A stretch of 64,000 nt of DNA from Omphiscola glabra. Lineage: Eukaryota > Mollusca > Gastropoda > Lymnaeidae. Every line of letters starts with the position of its first letter. Position 1 is the first letter of the stretch. Positions 47,765 through 59,620 of the stretch are shown in pieces. The DNA lies in assembly GCA_964017045.1 (NCBI GenBank), contig OZ024809.1, positions 10,608,307-10,672,306 on the forward strand, in the 5' to 3' direction. The notes below the pieces were generated by a model that was not told the origin of the DNA, ran no database searches, and saw only the letters and a program-made list of their open reading frames with translations. A program made the translations under genes and the position numbers.

Positions 47765-48095
47765 GTTATCTAGGGACTAAAAGAGTTCACGTGTAGTACC
47801 TATATGTTCTAGGGACTAAAATAGTTCACGTGTAGTACCTATATGTTCTAGGGACTAAAATAGTTCACGTGTAGTACCTATATGTTCTAGGGACTAAAAG
47901 AGTTCACGTGTAGTACCTATATGTTCTAAGGACTAAAAGCGTTCACGTTTAGTACCTATATGTTCTAGGGACTAAAAGAGTTCACGTGTAGTACCTATAT
48001 GTTCTAGGGACTAAAAGCGTTCACGTGTAGTACCTATATGTTCTGGGGACTAAAAGCGTTCACGTGTAGTACCTATATGTTCTGGGGACTAGCAA
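47765..48095. repeat. 39-bp minisatellite, about 8 copies, each with CACGTG
   Basis: The core is 'ttctagggactaaaagagtt' plus 'cacgtgtagtacctatatg'. All but one copy (cacgtt) keep the E-box core CACGTG. Confidence 0.95.
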
Positions 48096-49464
48096 TCACC
48101 CGACATAATGTGTTGACATAATATTATCGATATTATTTTGTACACGATCTACTTAACCATGATGCAGTTATACACGGAGTGGAAGTTGTAGACAACATTA
48201 TTGTTTTATTTTTAGTATCATTACCCCCTTAAATTTGAACAGCTGGAAACACCTCATCAACATTGAATTATTTACTTTTAAAATATCTCAAATACATAAT
48301 TTTATTTTTAAAAATAACTCAAACATTGAATTATTTATTTATTTTAAATATCTTATTAACGTTGATTAAAAAATATTTAAATTGTCTCATAAACATTGAA
48401 TTATTAAAGTTTGTGCTCCTTTTAAAATGAACAAAATTTGCTTACATATGCTGAGAATTAGGTTTGAGCGTGCGACATACACATATACATGTTTGATACC
48501 AGCGCTATAGAAGTAAGTATCCAATCAATCAAAAAGATAATGTATTTAGAATTCAGTGTAGCATAAATATCGGGTTATGATTAAGTGTTAACTACAAAGA
48601 TGTAGTCTTTACTACACTGGTCAAAATTAGCTTTTAGCCTTGAGTACACTATTTAGAACGTAATTCTGGACAGCAAAGTGGTGTAATCTAAATATGAGAG
48701 CACTTACACTACAGGTACGCGTTGGCAGGCGTAGTCCAAACAGATGTGCCAATTTGTCATCCGCTACACACTAACGTGACCACAGCTGTTGGGCTCGTAC
48801 TAAGACTGACTCACAATAAACTATAAACTCTCCGTTAATACGTCACCAATATCCCAGGAATGTTGCGAACGACAGGGATTAACAGTCGGACTAGCGAACA
48901 AGCGACACAGCGCGCGATGGTGTTATCACGGCCCGGTTTGTCAGTTCCCAGCCCTTCACCGTGTGATAAAGTCTCGTGCTGGACGTGCCAGATGAAGGGC
49001 GACCTTCACGAACGTTCCCACGAAAGTATTGTTCAGACTAAATAGATAGTCACAGATAGTTTAGACATTAGGCGTAGTCTATAGTATTTAGACACAGAGA
49101 CTTTCAAAGATAGTTGTCATACAAAATTTGAAATTCAATCTTTTCGACTACAGCACTGAGAAGTCTTTCTTTAAAGCTCTTTCAATAAGGTTGGCCACTT
49201 ATGTGATCATAACATGTCATAAAATATATATATTTAAATCAATGATCAGGCATTTGGACAGGACTCTATCAAGTATGACCTGCAAATGCTTGGCTTAAAA
49301 CGTGTTTTTTTTCTGCTATGGGTGTTTTATAAAAAAAATACAAATCTTAATGGTTATTTTTGTTTAAATAAAAATATTTTAGCTGAAGTGCTATAAGGGA
49401 ACATCAATAAAATATTTAAAGAAATAATAATTAAATCTAACGCTGACTATTACGAAAGGACGAC
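48096..49464. other. No gene seen
   Basis: AT-rich. At 48250-48410 'aacattgaattattta' and 'aaatatctca' recur loosely. No recognised coding region or RNA gene. Confidence 0.45.
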
Positions 49465-50235
49465 CTGCATATCGACAAGCTAATCAAAGGTGGACCTGCA
49501 TATCGACAAGCTAATCAAAGGTGGACCTGCATATCGATAAGCTAATCAAAGGTGGACCTGCATATCGATAAGCTAATCAAAGGTGGACCTGCATATCGAC
49601 AAGCTAATCAAAGGTGGACCTGCATATCGATAAGCTAATCAAAGGTGGACCTGCATATCGATAAGATAATCAAAGATGGACCTGCATATCGACAAGCTAA
49701 TCAAAGGTGGACCTGCATATCGATAAGCTAATCAAAGGTGGACCTGCATATCGATAAGCTAATCAAAGGTGGACCTGCATATCGATAAGCTAATCAAAGG
49801 TGGACCTGCATATCTATAAGCTAATCAAAGGTGGACCTGCATATTGATAAGCTAATCAAAGGTGGACCTGCTTATCGATAAGCTAATCAAAGGTGGACCT
49901 GCATATCGATAAGCTAATCAAAGGTGAACCTGCATATCGATAAGCTAATCAAAGGTGGACCTGCATATCGATAAGCTAATCAAATTTGGACCTGCTTATC
50001 GATAAGCTAATCAAAGGTGGACCTGCTTATCGACAAGCTAATCAAATTTGGACCTGCTTATCGACAAGCTAATCAAAGGTGGACCTGCTTATCGACAAGG
50101 TAATCAAAGGTGACCTACTTATCGACAAGCTAATTGAAGGTGGACCTGCTTATCGATTAGCTACTGAAAGGTGGACCTACTTATGAACAACCTAATCAAA
50201 GGTGGACCTGCTATCGACGAGCTAATCAAAGTTTG
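49465..50235. repeat. 31-bp minisatellite, about 25 copies
   Basis: The core is 'cgataagctaatcaaaggtg' plus 'gacctgcatat'. Copies diverge towards the right end (gcttatcgacaagc variants). Confidence 0.96.
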
Positions 50236-50639
50236 TTCGGAAACGAGACTCGAACGAGAAGACATTTTTTGTTGTTGTTGATCCCCAGTTTCTTGACTCG
50301 TGTTATGCAGACCAGCAACACACGACTTGCAGACCACTGCTCTGGTCTTTAACAATACAACCCTACTTGCTGCCATAACACGTACTTCAAGCAGAGCTAA
50401 ATGTTCAAAGTGTATGAATTCCAAGACCTGACCAGACTGCTCAAGTGTCTCTTTTCTGTCTTCCACACAAGACACCGAAAAGTATGACAAAAAAGTAGAA
50501 GGGCCAACAAGGCATCCAAGCAAGGGAGCTAAAACATTTAAAACCACGCACGGTTATGATTAAGCAATTACTTCCCTTTGTACAGTTTGATTGCCAAAGA
50601 AAATGGAATAACAGTGTATGTAAAAGCTTGAAATAGACA
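50236..50639. other. Open minus-strand segment, no recognised gene
   Basis: A minus-strand frame runs 50547-50161 (128 codons), its last third in the minisatellite. The unique part (CVEDRKETLEQSGQVLEF) has protein-like composition but no recognised family. Confidence 0.25.
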
Positions 50640-50860
50640 GACGGGACAATTAAAGAAGAACGTTTCGGCTAAGAGCCTTCCTCAGCAGACGGGACACATG
50701 AAAAAAACCAAACTATTTCAAGCTTCTCCATACCTTGTTCTTCTATTTCCCTCACACAGCTCGAACGCAGTCCTTCATTTATTTTCCCTGGATATTGATA
50801 TCCAAACAAAAAAAGGCATACACGTATCTTCGAGTTATCATATTTAACATTTTGAGACAT
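50640..50860 (-). mobile_element. Retroelement 3'-end-like fragment
   Basis: On the minus strand the text ctgaggaaggctcttagccg followed by aaacgttc has the 'gaaggc...gccgaaacg' pattern seen next to the end of Penelope-like elements. A 63-codon frame (50860-50669, minus) ends at this motif with PSAEEGS. No reverse transcriptase or GIY-YIG domain is visible here. Confidence 0.3.
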
Positions 50861-51715
50861 ACACGTATCTTCGATTTATCATGTTTAACATTTTGAGACA
50901 TACACGCTTCTTCAATTTATCATTTTTAACATTTTGAGACATACACGTATCTTCAATTTATCATGTTTAACATTTTGAGACATACACGTATCTTCAATTT
51001 ATCATATTTAACATTTTAAGACATACACGTATCTTCAATTTATCATATTTAACATTTTAAAACATACAAAGTATCTTCAAGTTATCATATTTAACATTTT
51101 AAAACATACACGTATCTTCAATTTATCATATTTAACATTTGACGATATATAACTATATTCAATTTATCATATTTAACATTTGACGATTTATAAGTATATT
51201 CAATTTATCATATTTAAAATTTGACGATATATAAGTATATTCAATTTATCATATTTAACATTTTAAGATATATAAGTATCTTCAATTTATCATATTTTAC
51301 ATTTAAATATATAACTATATTCAATTTATCATATTTAACATTTGACGATATATAAGTATATTAATTTATCATATTTAACATTTGACGATATATAAGTATA
51401 TTCAATTTATCATATTTAACATTTGACGATATATAATTATCTTCAATTAATCATATTTTACATTTAAGATATATAGCTATATTCAATTTATCATATTTAA
51501 CATTTGACGATATATAAGTATATTCAATTTATCATATTTAACATTTGACGATATATAAGTATATTCAATTTATCATATTTTACATTTTAAGATAATAAGT
51601 ATATACAATTTATCATATTTAACATTTGACGATATATAAGTATATTCAATTTATCATATTTAACATTTGACGATATATAAGTATCTTCAAGTTATCATAT
51701 TTAACATTTTAAGGA
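50861..51715. repeat. ~40-bp AT-rich minisatellite, about 22 copies
   Basis: The core is 'caatttatcatatttaacat'. Left copies continue 'tttgagacatacacgtatct'; right copies continue 'ttgacgatatataagtatat'. The two sub-families meet near 51140. The first copies overlap the fragment before 50860. Confidence 0.94.
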
Positions 51716-52298
51716 TTGGTTTTTTTTTTTGGTAACATTATGAAATATAAACCTAAAACTATTAAGTCTATCATAAGTGCGTTTTAAACATTTTCTCCAC
51801 CTTTTTGTAGATAATTGATTCATCACTCTTGAGTCTTTTCTGCATCTTTCATTGCCTACCTAATTCTGCTTTATTTCGTGGCCAATGTTATAATTATAGG
51901 ATATAAAATTGATAGTACCATTCACTTGAAATGATATATTCACATGTCAAATTTATATGAAAGTTCCAAAAATTGGTGCGCACCGACAGTGCCCGCACCG
52001 GAATGACGTCACATCCCGTGTTCTCCCATCTTAGGGACGATGCCATGAAATTCAAAATAATGCCGAGGAAATCCAACAAATGGCGATAAACAACATCACA
52101 AGTGGGTCCTCTCGGGATTCCGGAATTCATGCGGATTTCGGGAATCATTAGAACTATTAGGTCTGTATCATTAGCCACCTATGACACCCAAAATGTCCAA
52201 CCACTCCAGGCACATCTGTCGTGACATCCTGGCGAGTTCTTTCAGCCACAGATTCACGTGGATGGCCCGCGCAGCCTCAGAAATGGTCAAATAAATTT
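51716..52298. other. Upstream region of the WD40 gene, nothing further recognised
   Basis: The sequence becomes less AT-rich from about 51980. A 94-codon minus-strand frame (52178-51894) has no recognised domain. An upstream noncoding exon cannot be excluded. Confidence 0.4.
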
Positions 52299-52344
52299 AG
52301 TCACGTGATTTCGGCCAATCGTCGTCGCGAATTTCATCTCAGAC
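52299..52344 (+). promoter_or_regulatory. E-box and CCAAT box just upstream of the WD40 gene start
   Basis: A palindromic TCACGTGA (E-box core CACGTG at 52302-52307) lies about 40 bases before the ATG, and CCAAT sits at 52315-52319. No TATA box is visible. The sequence becomes GC-rich from about 52200. Promoter use is inferred; the transcription start is not known. Confidence 0.45.
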
Positions 52345-55300
52345 ATGGCTTCGGGTACTCTAGTCCTTTCAGACAGAGACGTGGATGGCCAAAAGCCGAC
52401 TAGCCAAGACGAATTCATCCTCGAACAGGTCCTGGGTCTCACAAGCACCTCCTGTCACGCGCTGGGCCACAGTCCTACCTCGGGCGTAGTAGCGTTTCCC
52501 GCGGCCTGTATGTTAGTGCTCCTCGACCCAAAAACGAATGATCAGAAGTTTATGGAGAGCCCCACCGTGCATTGCATCTCTTGCGTTAGCTTCACTGAAG
52601 ATGGGCGGATGTTGGCTTTTGGCGAGCACGGACTGAAGCCTCACATTTCCGTGTGGCTTGTGAAAGAGCACAAAGAATACAGTAAGTTCATCGTGGACCA
52701 CTCGGTGGGCATCAGGGCTATCGCTTTTCATCCCAAATCCGCCTTCCTCGTGGCGCTCGGAAACTGCGACCTGAACATCGGAGTGTGGGACTACGTCCGC
52801 GGGCGCAGACTGGCCCTGACGAAATGGCAAACGTCGCCGCTCGCGATGACCATACCCAGACCGGGGGCGTACGTCGCGGTGTGCGGTCACCGAAAGGTCA
52901 CACTCTTCAACATCGACCGCATAGATTCCAACACGCACGAGACGAATGTGTTCCAGGACAGGAAAGCGGTTCTCCTGGGCAGGCAGAGCGAGTACACGTT
53001 CGTTGACATCGCCAGCGGTCGGAACAAGCACGAGCGGGAGGTTTACACGGTGACCAGCTGCGGTTTCCTGTGCGAGATCAAGATGGGGGACATTGTCATA
53101 GATAAGGCGTCCAAGGTTGACACCCGGGCCTACGTAGTCAGGTACGCGATGGATCATGTTTTTGTCGGATGTCGCGAGGGAGTCGTTAAAATCTGTCATC
53201 CGGACACGCTGAACGTGGAGGCGGCCGTGTCCGTGAATCAGCTTCTGGGACCGGAGGGCTTCACGAAAATCGCCGGTAATCAAGTCCCTGATACTACGGC
53301 AATCGCCGTCAACGAGAAGGACTCGATCGTCACGTGCATATTCTCAGACGGCAGCATGCATTCATGGCAGATCAACAGCTTCAAGGACACCATCGTCTGC
53401 TCTATGATTTTACCGCCAACGAAACACAAACTGAAAGGGGCTGGGAACGAGGCTGGTCTCGGAGAACAGGCTTACAAAGCGGGAATTCTGAGGTCACTCG
53501 TGGGATCCAACGAGAAAGCGAAGAGGTCAAAGGCATTTGATTCGGTGACTATGTCTGACAAGGCTCAAAAGCACCACGGCGTCCTTAACTTTAAGGCCAG
53601 CAAGTCCCGCTTCCAGCAGGCTAATGCCGTGCAGTTTACCCCGGACGGGAAGGACATCATATGCGGGAACGACGCGGGCGAGATAAAGGTGTATGACGCC
53701 GCGTCAGGCTTCTTACGCAGGGTGATTGAAGCTCACAGCTCTCAGGTCACGTGCATTGAGCTCATGTATGACGGTGAGTATCAGCTCGTCTGCAGCGGAG
53801 GTCGAGATAGAATCATTTTCGTTTTGAACGCTAAAACAGATTTCGGCTTGGTCCAGGTCTTGTGCGACCACTCGGCGGCCATAACGGCCTTAAGTCTTGT
53901 CCACAACAGTGGCCTCCTGACCTTGGTATCTGCAGCTGCCGACAACGTTATCTTAGTTCGCAGGGCGCTACCCGGGAGCACGTTGAAATTCACGATCACG
54001 GGTGAAATTGCTGAAGCCAGGTACAACAAATCGTTTAACGTCACGAGTGAGTACATAGTAACGGGAGCGGGAAACGGAGGGATTAAATTGTGGAAGGCTG
54101 ATCCCGTGTTTAGTGGGAAGCCGAGCAAGATGATACCTTGCACTCAGAAATGCAGCAGCGGCCACAGGGCCATGGCCATCGACCCCTCGGGCAGTTTCCT
54201 GGCCATTACACAATGCCCTGGCCAAATCACCGTCTATCATCTACAGACGGGTCAGCCGGTAGCTTCACTGTCGAGCCAAAATGACGTCAACTCTGTCAAA
54301 TTTTCCAACGATCTCCGGTACATGATCAGCTCAACGTCCAACGGCTGCTCTCTGGTGTGGCGGCTGCCGGAACGAATGACGGAATTCATGCGATCCAAAC
54401 AGGAGAAAACCTACCAGATAGAAATGGCCAGGGAGATCTCCTACGAGACCTACGTCTCATGCCTGCGGGTGTGCAAGGAAGTGCCAGACGACGACGGACC
54501 CCAGCAGAACGATTCTCACAATTTCGACCTGGATTTGACCCCGAGCATTGAATCACTAAGTTTGCTTGACCTGGGCGGGAACAGGGGGAGCCACCGAGAG
54601 AGTGTCTACGGCTCGGACAGTTTCATCAGTTGCACCACATGCCAAGGTTCTTGTTCTGACAGCGCCCTCTGCTACCCGTCCACCGACTCTAGTGTGCACA
54701 TCAGTACCATGCCCACACGCTACCCCGGCGTGACGAAGGACAACGTGGAGCAAGGAAGGTGCACCAAGTTGGGTATGTTCAAGTACGTCAGGTCACTGGA
54801 CGCGGACGGTCTGCCCGAGATGTACCACTACAAGAGTCGGACCATCACCTCTCCGCCAAAGTCAGCTGGGGACGCGACCCACGAGCACCAAAAAGCTCCG
54901 AACATCAACGTGTCTGACAATAACGGAGATCAGATCCATGTGCTGAGCGATTTGGAGGACGGATACCGAGACGCTGACCCGGTCACCGACCAGCTTAACC
55001 CATACGTGTCGGAAATTAACGGCGATTTCGACAAGGTATTTAAATTTAACGAGATGGTAGCCAAAAGTGACCAGCTCCTGAACCGCGAGTCGTGCCCGAT
55101 ACCGGTGCCGCCGAAGACGTTCATCACGAGCCCGGTGAAGCTTCAGCGACTGCTCTCACCGGCTTCGGATATCTCATACAGTACGGCTAACTCGATGGTG
55201 ACGTCACGCAGCACGGACACATCGGCGACTTGTGAGTATCTTAATTTTTTTAGTCCACTGCAAGAGACGAGCGGCTCGGACAACGAGGCTGTGGACGCCC

Positions 55301-58300
55301 GCCTGTGCCAACGCTACCAGCACAGGGACGACGTACTCGGTAACAAAGAGACGGTGAGCTCGGTGGTCAGTCTCGCCGAGGGTCAGGCTGAAATTCCCGT
55401 CATTGACAACATTGGCAACTGCATGGCCATCAACAAATCTCTGTCGACTGTCGTAGAATCGGAGTCTCGCCAGGAACCATGTGACGATGGCATTGTTGAG
55501 AGCGGAGGAGATCTGGGCGAAGGTGAGAAGAGCCCGGTAGTTGATGTTGTGGCCGTACTTTTGGGAGCGGAGAGCGAACCTTTAAACCAGTCGAGAGAAA
55601 ACGTTGCAGAAGAAAGGCTCGACTCCGATATAAAAATCACCCCTGATAGGAACGTGTCCCCGCAGACGTCAGATGTCGGAATGAAACTCAACTCGTGCGA
55701 TGACAGCTTGGAGTACCAGGACTGCAAGTCTAAACTCAGCGAGCCTTCCAGTCCTGGTAGTACGGCGGGCTCGGCCAAAGGACCACAGGAGATTTTAAGC
55801 AACGATTTATTTGAAGAATGTATCAACCTCAGCAACGGTAACTCCAGGACCACCACAGACTCGTCCGTTTACACGTGCTGCAAAGAACAACAGGACATTT
55901 CAGAGAGCACCGGGGACATCCTCGCGGAGACGAGCACGGTGAAAATGAGCACGACCGAGACCAGAGATAAACTGTGCGAGCTCTCGGACCGTACCGTCGA
56001 GAAACATCAAGGCAAAGCACGCGTGGATTCGTCGGTGGATTCATGCGGTATAACTATGCGCCATGAGATTGTGGAAGGCGATTACCCCAAATCACAGTTT
56101 GCCAAAGAAGAGCTGAACGGCACGCAAACGGTCATGGACGAAGTGGAACAATCGATCACCGGAGAACGCTGGGAGAAAACAAGAGGGCTCATTGTGGTCC
56201 AAGATGACATAGCTCCACGCACGAATTCCGGAGAGATCCGGGAGAAAATGAAATGCAGAACCGTGCATGACACAATTAAACGGGCAAATTCTGAAGAGCT
56301 CTATGACAAACGTCTGCTCGCAAATCATGATGACATAGTTACACGCAGGAATTCTGGAGATCTCCATGGCGAGCGCCTACTCGTGGACCACACTGACATG
56401 GCAACACGCAGCAAGTCTGGAGATAACCATGGCAAACGTCTGCTGGTAGAAAACTTTGACACAGTTACACGCACGAATTCTGGAGATCTCCATGGCAACC
56501 GTCTGCTCGTGGACAATGATGACATAGTTACACGCACGAATTCTGGAGATCTCCATGGCAAGCGTCTGCTCGGGGACCACGATAACGCAGTGACTCGCAC
56601 GAATTCTGGGGAACCCCTGGAGAAGAGCAAACGTCCAGTTCTTGACCATGTGGACGACGGCACCGTGTTCAACTACCACTCTATAACACGAGATGAAAAT
56701 GGGAGATTACGATGGATAGGTCAAAAGGGTACCAGCCCCCGTGATCAACTCGTGGGTCAGAAATCTCCCAGCCCAACCGATGTGCAAGTGGTGAAACACG
56801 GGAGCAACTGCTTGGGGAGCTCCCTGTGGAACATCAAGTGCTCCAGGTGCGCGAGGAAAAACACCTTGTCCGAGATGGGGTCGGGCGCCGAGAAGAAGGC
56901 GTTAGACAACCAGAATCCTAAAGATTTTGAGACATGGGACTGTTGCAAACATATTTCAGATTGTCAAGATCAAAGCAAATTGGAAGGTTACGCTGCCAGG
57001 ACTGACGGTGACGTAGACCCGAGAGGTCTGGAAAATGTTGGGACGTGGAACATCGATCAGAAGTGTTCAGTCTCTGACCAGTCAGGTGATCAGTCAGGTG
57101 ACCTGGAGACCAATTCTCAGGATTGTCAGATGAATACCACCGAGGCGTGTGATTTATTACTAAATCCAGCTCGATATTTCGACAAACGTGATCAGAACGT
57201 CTGTAGGAACTCCCAGGAGGACCCATCACTGAAGGAATACTACAGTGACCTAAGACAATGTCTGCAGCTGTCCAATTCTCAAGAAACTTTCTATAGGCTT
57301 AAATGGGATGTCGATGACCAGGAGTTGATGGAACTACTTTCTCTGGCACTGGAGTGTAAGCCGGCAGAGTTCGCTGAGTGGTTTAGTTCACAGAAGGGAG
57401 CGTGGAAAGAAAAGGAAAGTGTGGCTTGGGACGACGCGGCCAAGGAGCCGGCCGACGAAGAATCGGGGACCGACCTCATACTCCCCCGAGTGATCAGCAA
57501 GCTCGAGAAACTGTGCAAGGCTCGGGGGCTGATCAACACTAGAAGTACAACCGATTCGAGGTCCGACCTGGACAGTTCGACAAGCCTGCCGGACTCGTCC
57601 AGTTCAAAGACGAACATCATCTCTATATTGGAGCGGTTTTTGTCCGGCCGGAAATCGCCACACAAGTCAATGCCTAAAATCGAAGAGATGGAGGAGACGT
57701 TCCGACGGGAAGTGAACCCTGAACAGGATGTTCACGAAGAAATAAAGAGAGAGCGAGGGAAACGGTTAAATTATTTTATGACCAATCGGGAGACGAAGCT
57801 TCAGAACCAGGTGGCCTCGGCGGATGACGAGGACGAAAGCGTCAAGTCCGGTTCGTCATGTCCGCCAAGACACGTCATTAACAGCTGCATGCCGGGAGGG
57901 GCTATTTGTGAGATAGGGGAGGAGCCGGACTGTGTCGAGAGTGGTCGTTTGAAAACACGTAACAGCACCTCTGTATCGTACTCTTCACACGCCCCGAGTG
58001 ACTCGAGCGTCCACACTTACCCTACAAAGTGCTCTTTTAGCCTCAATCCTGGAAAACTAAAGGTACCAGATTACGCCCACAAGAATGGCGGACATGACGT
58101 GCTGAGCCGACGCTGGATATCCAGTTCAGAGGCAAATAACACCGACACAACTGACACCAGCCTCTGGTCTAAGAAGTCAGACGTCCAGAAAGAGACAAAT
58201 TTGTCTTGTCGTGGTCAAGACCAGTCTGAAGCTTCAGGTATTTTAACTTTAGGGTTTGTTAGACGGGCTTTGTTGGATGGCATTTGTTGGATGGGATTTG

Positions 58301-59620
58301 TTAGATGGGATTTTTTTGGATGGGATTCGTGGGATGAATTTTATTAAATGGGATTTGTTAGATTGGATTTTTCATTGGTCACGATTTGAAACACTTCCTT
58401 AAACGACGATTAAGTGTGTGTGTGGGGGGGGGGGGGGGGGGGAGGTCTCAGTGTTTAGTAACATAAGAGAGTAAAAATCGTAACTATAATTGGACGCATG
58501 ACGTATACTGACAAGGCGTTTGTTCAAGCCAAATAAAATGGCACCAAAATATCGTTAAGAAAATGTATGATGAATGTCCGCGTTAACTGCTTGTTTTGAT
58601 TGAAGTGACTTGGGGCTTTGGGAATGAACACTGATTTTGGGCTTTGGGAATAAACACTGATTTGGGGCTTTGGGAATAAACACTGATTTGGGACTTTGGG
58701 AATGAACACTGATTTGGGGCTTTGGGAATGAACACTGATTTGGGGCTTTGGGAATGAACACTGATTTGGGGCTTTGGGAATGAACACTGATTTGGGGCTT
58801 TGGGAATGAACACTGATTTGGGGCTTTTGGAATAAACACTGATTAGGGGCTTTGGGAATGAACACTGATTTGGGGCTTTGGGAATGAACACTGATTTGGG
58901 GCTTTGGGAATAAACACTGATTTGGGGCTCAGGGAATCAACACTGATTTGGGGCTCAGGGAATCAACACTGATTTGGGGTTTTGGGAATGAACACTGATT
59001 TGGGGCTTTGGGAATGAACACTGATTTGGGGCTTTGGGAATAAACACTGATTTGGGGCTTTGGGAATCAACACTGATTTGGGGCTTTGGGAATGAACACT
59101 GATTTGGGGCTTTGGGAATGAACACTGATTTGGGGCTTTGGGAATAAACACTGATTCGGGGCTTTGGGAATGAACACTGATTTGGGGCTTTGGGAATGAA
59201 CACTGATTTGGGACTTTGGGAATGAACACTGATTTGGGACTTTGGGAATGAACACTGATTTGGGACTTTGGGAATGAACACTGATTTGGGACTTTGGGAA
59301 TGAACACTGATTTGGGACTTTGGAAATGAACACTGATTTGGGGCTTTGGGAATGAACACTGATTTGTATTTCGCACAGGAGACTTGTCCAAGACAAAAAC
59401 AGAAGAAGTGCCTGAACGAAGAGTGGTCAGCGAGTCCACGCCCAGCTCGGGGGGACGTGTGTTCACGCCCTCACTCGTAGAGCTGTTCCGAGACCAGGAC
59501 GACTACCTCAGGAAGCTGAAGGAGGTCAGGGAGAAGTTCGAGGAGAGCATACAGGCCCTGAGCAACGAGCGCAAGTCTCGGAGGGCGAGAGACGAATCCA
59601 TGGCCTTCAACAAGTCGTGA
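52345..59620 (+). CDS. MAPKBP1/WDR62-like WD40 scaffold protein (join 52345-58237, 59379-59620)
   Basis: This is the one clear protein-coding gene. The family (MAPKBP1/JNKBP1 and WDR62) consists of WD40 scaffolds for JNK-pathway kinases; WDR62 also acts at spindle poles. Residues about 25-680 show the family's long WD40 region: a VLGLT-type start, a pro-ala-cys segment before VLLDP, 'GVWDY' near 149, 'KVYDAASG' near 445, 'RDRIIFVLNA' near 490, 'GIKLWKAD' near 578 and a final 'SLVWRLPE' near 670. The remainder is acidic, Ser-rich and low in complexity, and ends in a probable coiled coil. The start at 52345 has G at -3 and +4 and an in-frame TGA at 52306. The first exon ends CAG|GTATTT; the second follows CGCACAG. 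The split Gly codon keeps phase 1, giving about 2044 residues against about 1500 in the human proteins. Codons are GC-richer than the flanks. I cannot decide which paralogue is closer. Confidence 0.88.
56206..56640 (+). repeat. 60-bp coding minisatellite in the WD40 gene, seven units
   Basis: Residues about 1288-1432 are seven tandem 20-residue units of the form D-x-x-T-R-T-N-S-G-D-L-H-G-K-R-L-L. Motifs in order are PRTNSGEI, KRANSEEL, TRRNSGDL, TRSKSGDN, TRTNSGDL, TRTNSGDL and TRTNSGEP. The DNA repeats too (gaattctggagatctccatg recurs). The serine and the Arg three residues before it are kept in every unit, a basophilic-kinase type context. Confidence 0.85.
58238..59378 (+). other. Single phase-1 intron of the WD40 gene
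   Basis: The intron begins GTATTT and ends CGCACAG. The first part (58250-58375) is a loose 13-14 bp repeat around 'ttagatgggattt', followed by a G run at 58423-58442. Then comes a 26-bp minisatellite occupying two thirds of the intron, up to 12 bases from the acceptor AG. A conventional long pyrimidine tract is missing before the acceptor. Confidence 0.7.
58601..59366. repeat. 26-bp minisatellite inside the intron, about 29 copies
   Basis: The core is 'ggggctttgggaatgaacac' followed by 'tgattt'. Variants change gggctt to ggactt and aatgaa to aataaa or aatcaa. Because 26 is not a multiple of three, all three minus-strand frames stay open and give the same peptide repeat permuted; no gene is implied. 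Every unit contains ACTGAT, which fits a metazoan branch-point consensus. Confidence 0.95.
59379..59620 (+). CDS. Last exon of the WD40 scaffold gene (C-terminal coiled coil)
   Basis: The exon starts after the acceptor CGCACAG at 59378 and ends at the TGA at 59618-59620. It supplies two bases of a split Gly codon and then 79 residues beginning DLSKTKTEEVPERR. Residues near FTPSLVELFRDQDDYLRKL and the following KEVREKFEESIQALSNER have heptad-like hydrophobic spacing, consistent with a coiled coil. MAPKBP1 and WDR62 are known to dimerise through a C-terminal helix, so position and character agree. Without splicing, the first exon would instead read into about 36 residues of Trp- and Phe-rich repeat sequence ending at 58347, which is implausible as a conserved C-terminus. 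Confidence 0.75.

Noticed and set aside
49465..50235. CRISPR-like regularly spaced 31-bp repeats
   Set aside because: Units are head-to-tail without variable spacers, no cas genes exist, and the DNA is eukaryotic.
52513..53283. 256-codon minus-strand frame opposite the WD40 region
   Set aside because: Shadow of the real gene on the plus strand; no domain of its own.
58238..58347. Unspliced end of the WD40 frame (Trp/Phe-rich tail)
   Set aside because: The tail is intronic repeat. A canonical donor and in-phase last exon give a better C-terminus, though intron retention cannot be excluded.
58524..59466. Minus-strand frames of 94-167 codons with SVFIPKAPNQC repeats
   Set aside because: They are the 26-bp intron minisatellite, open in all three frames.
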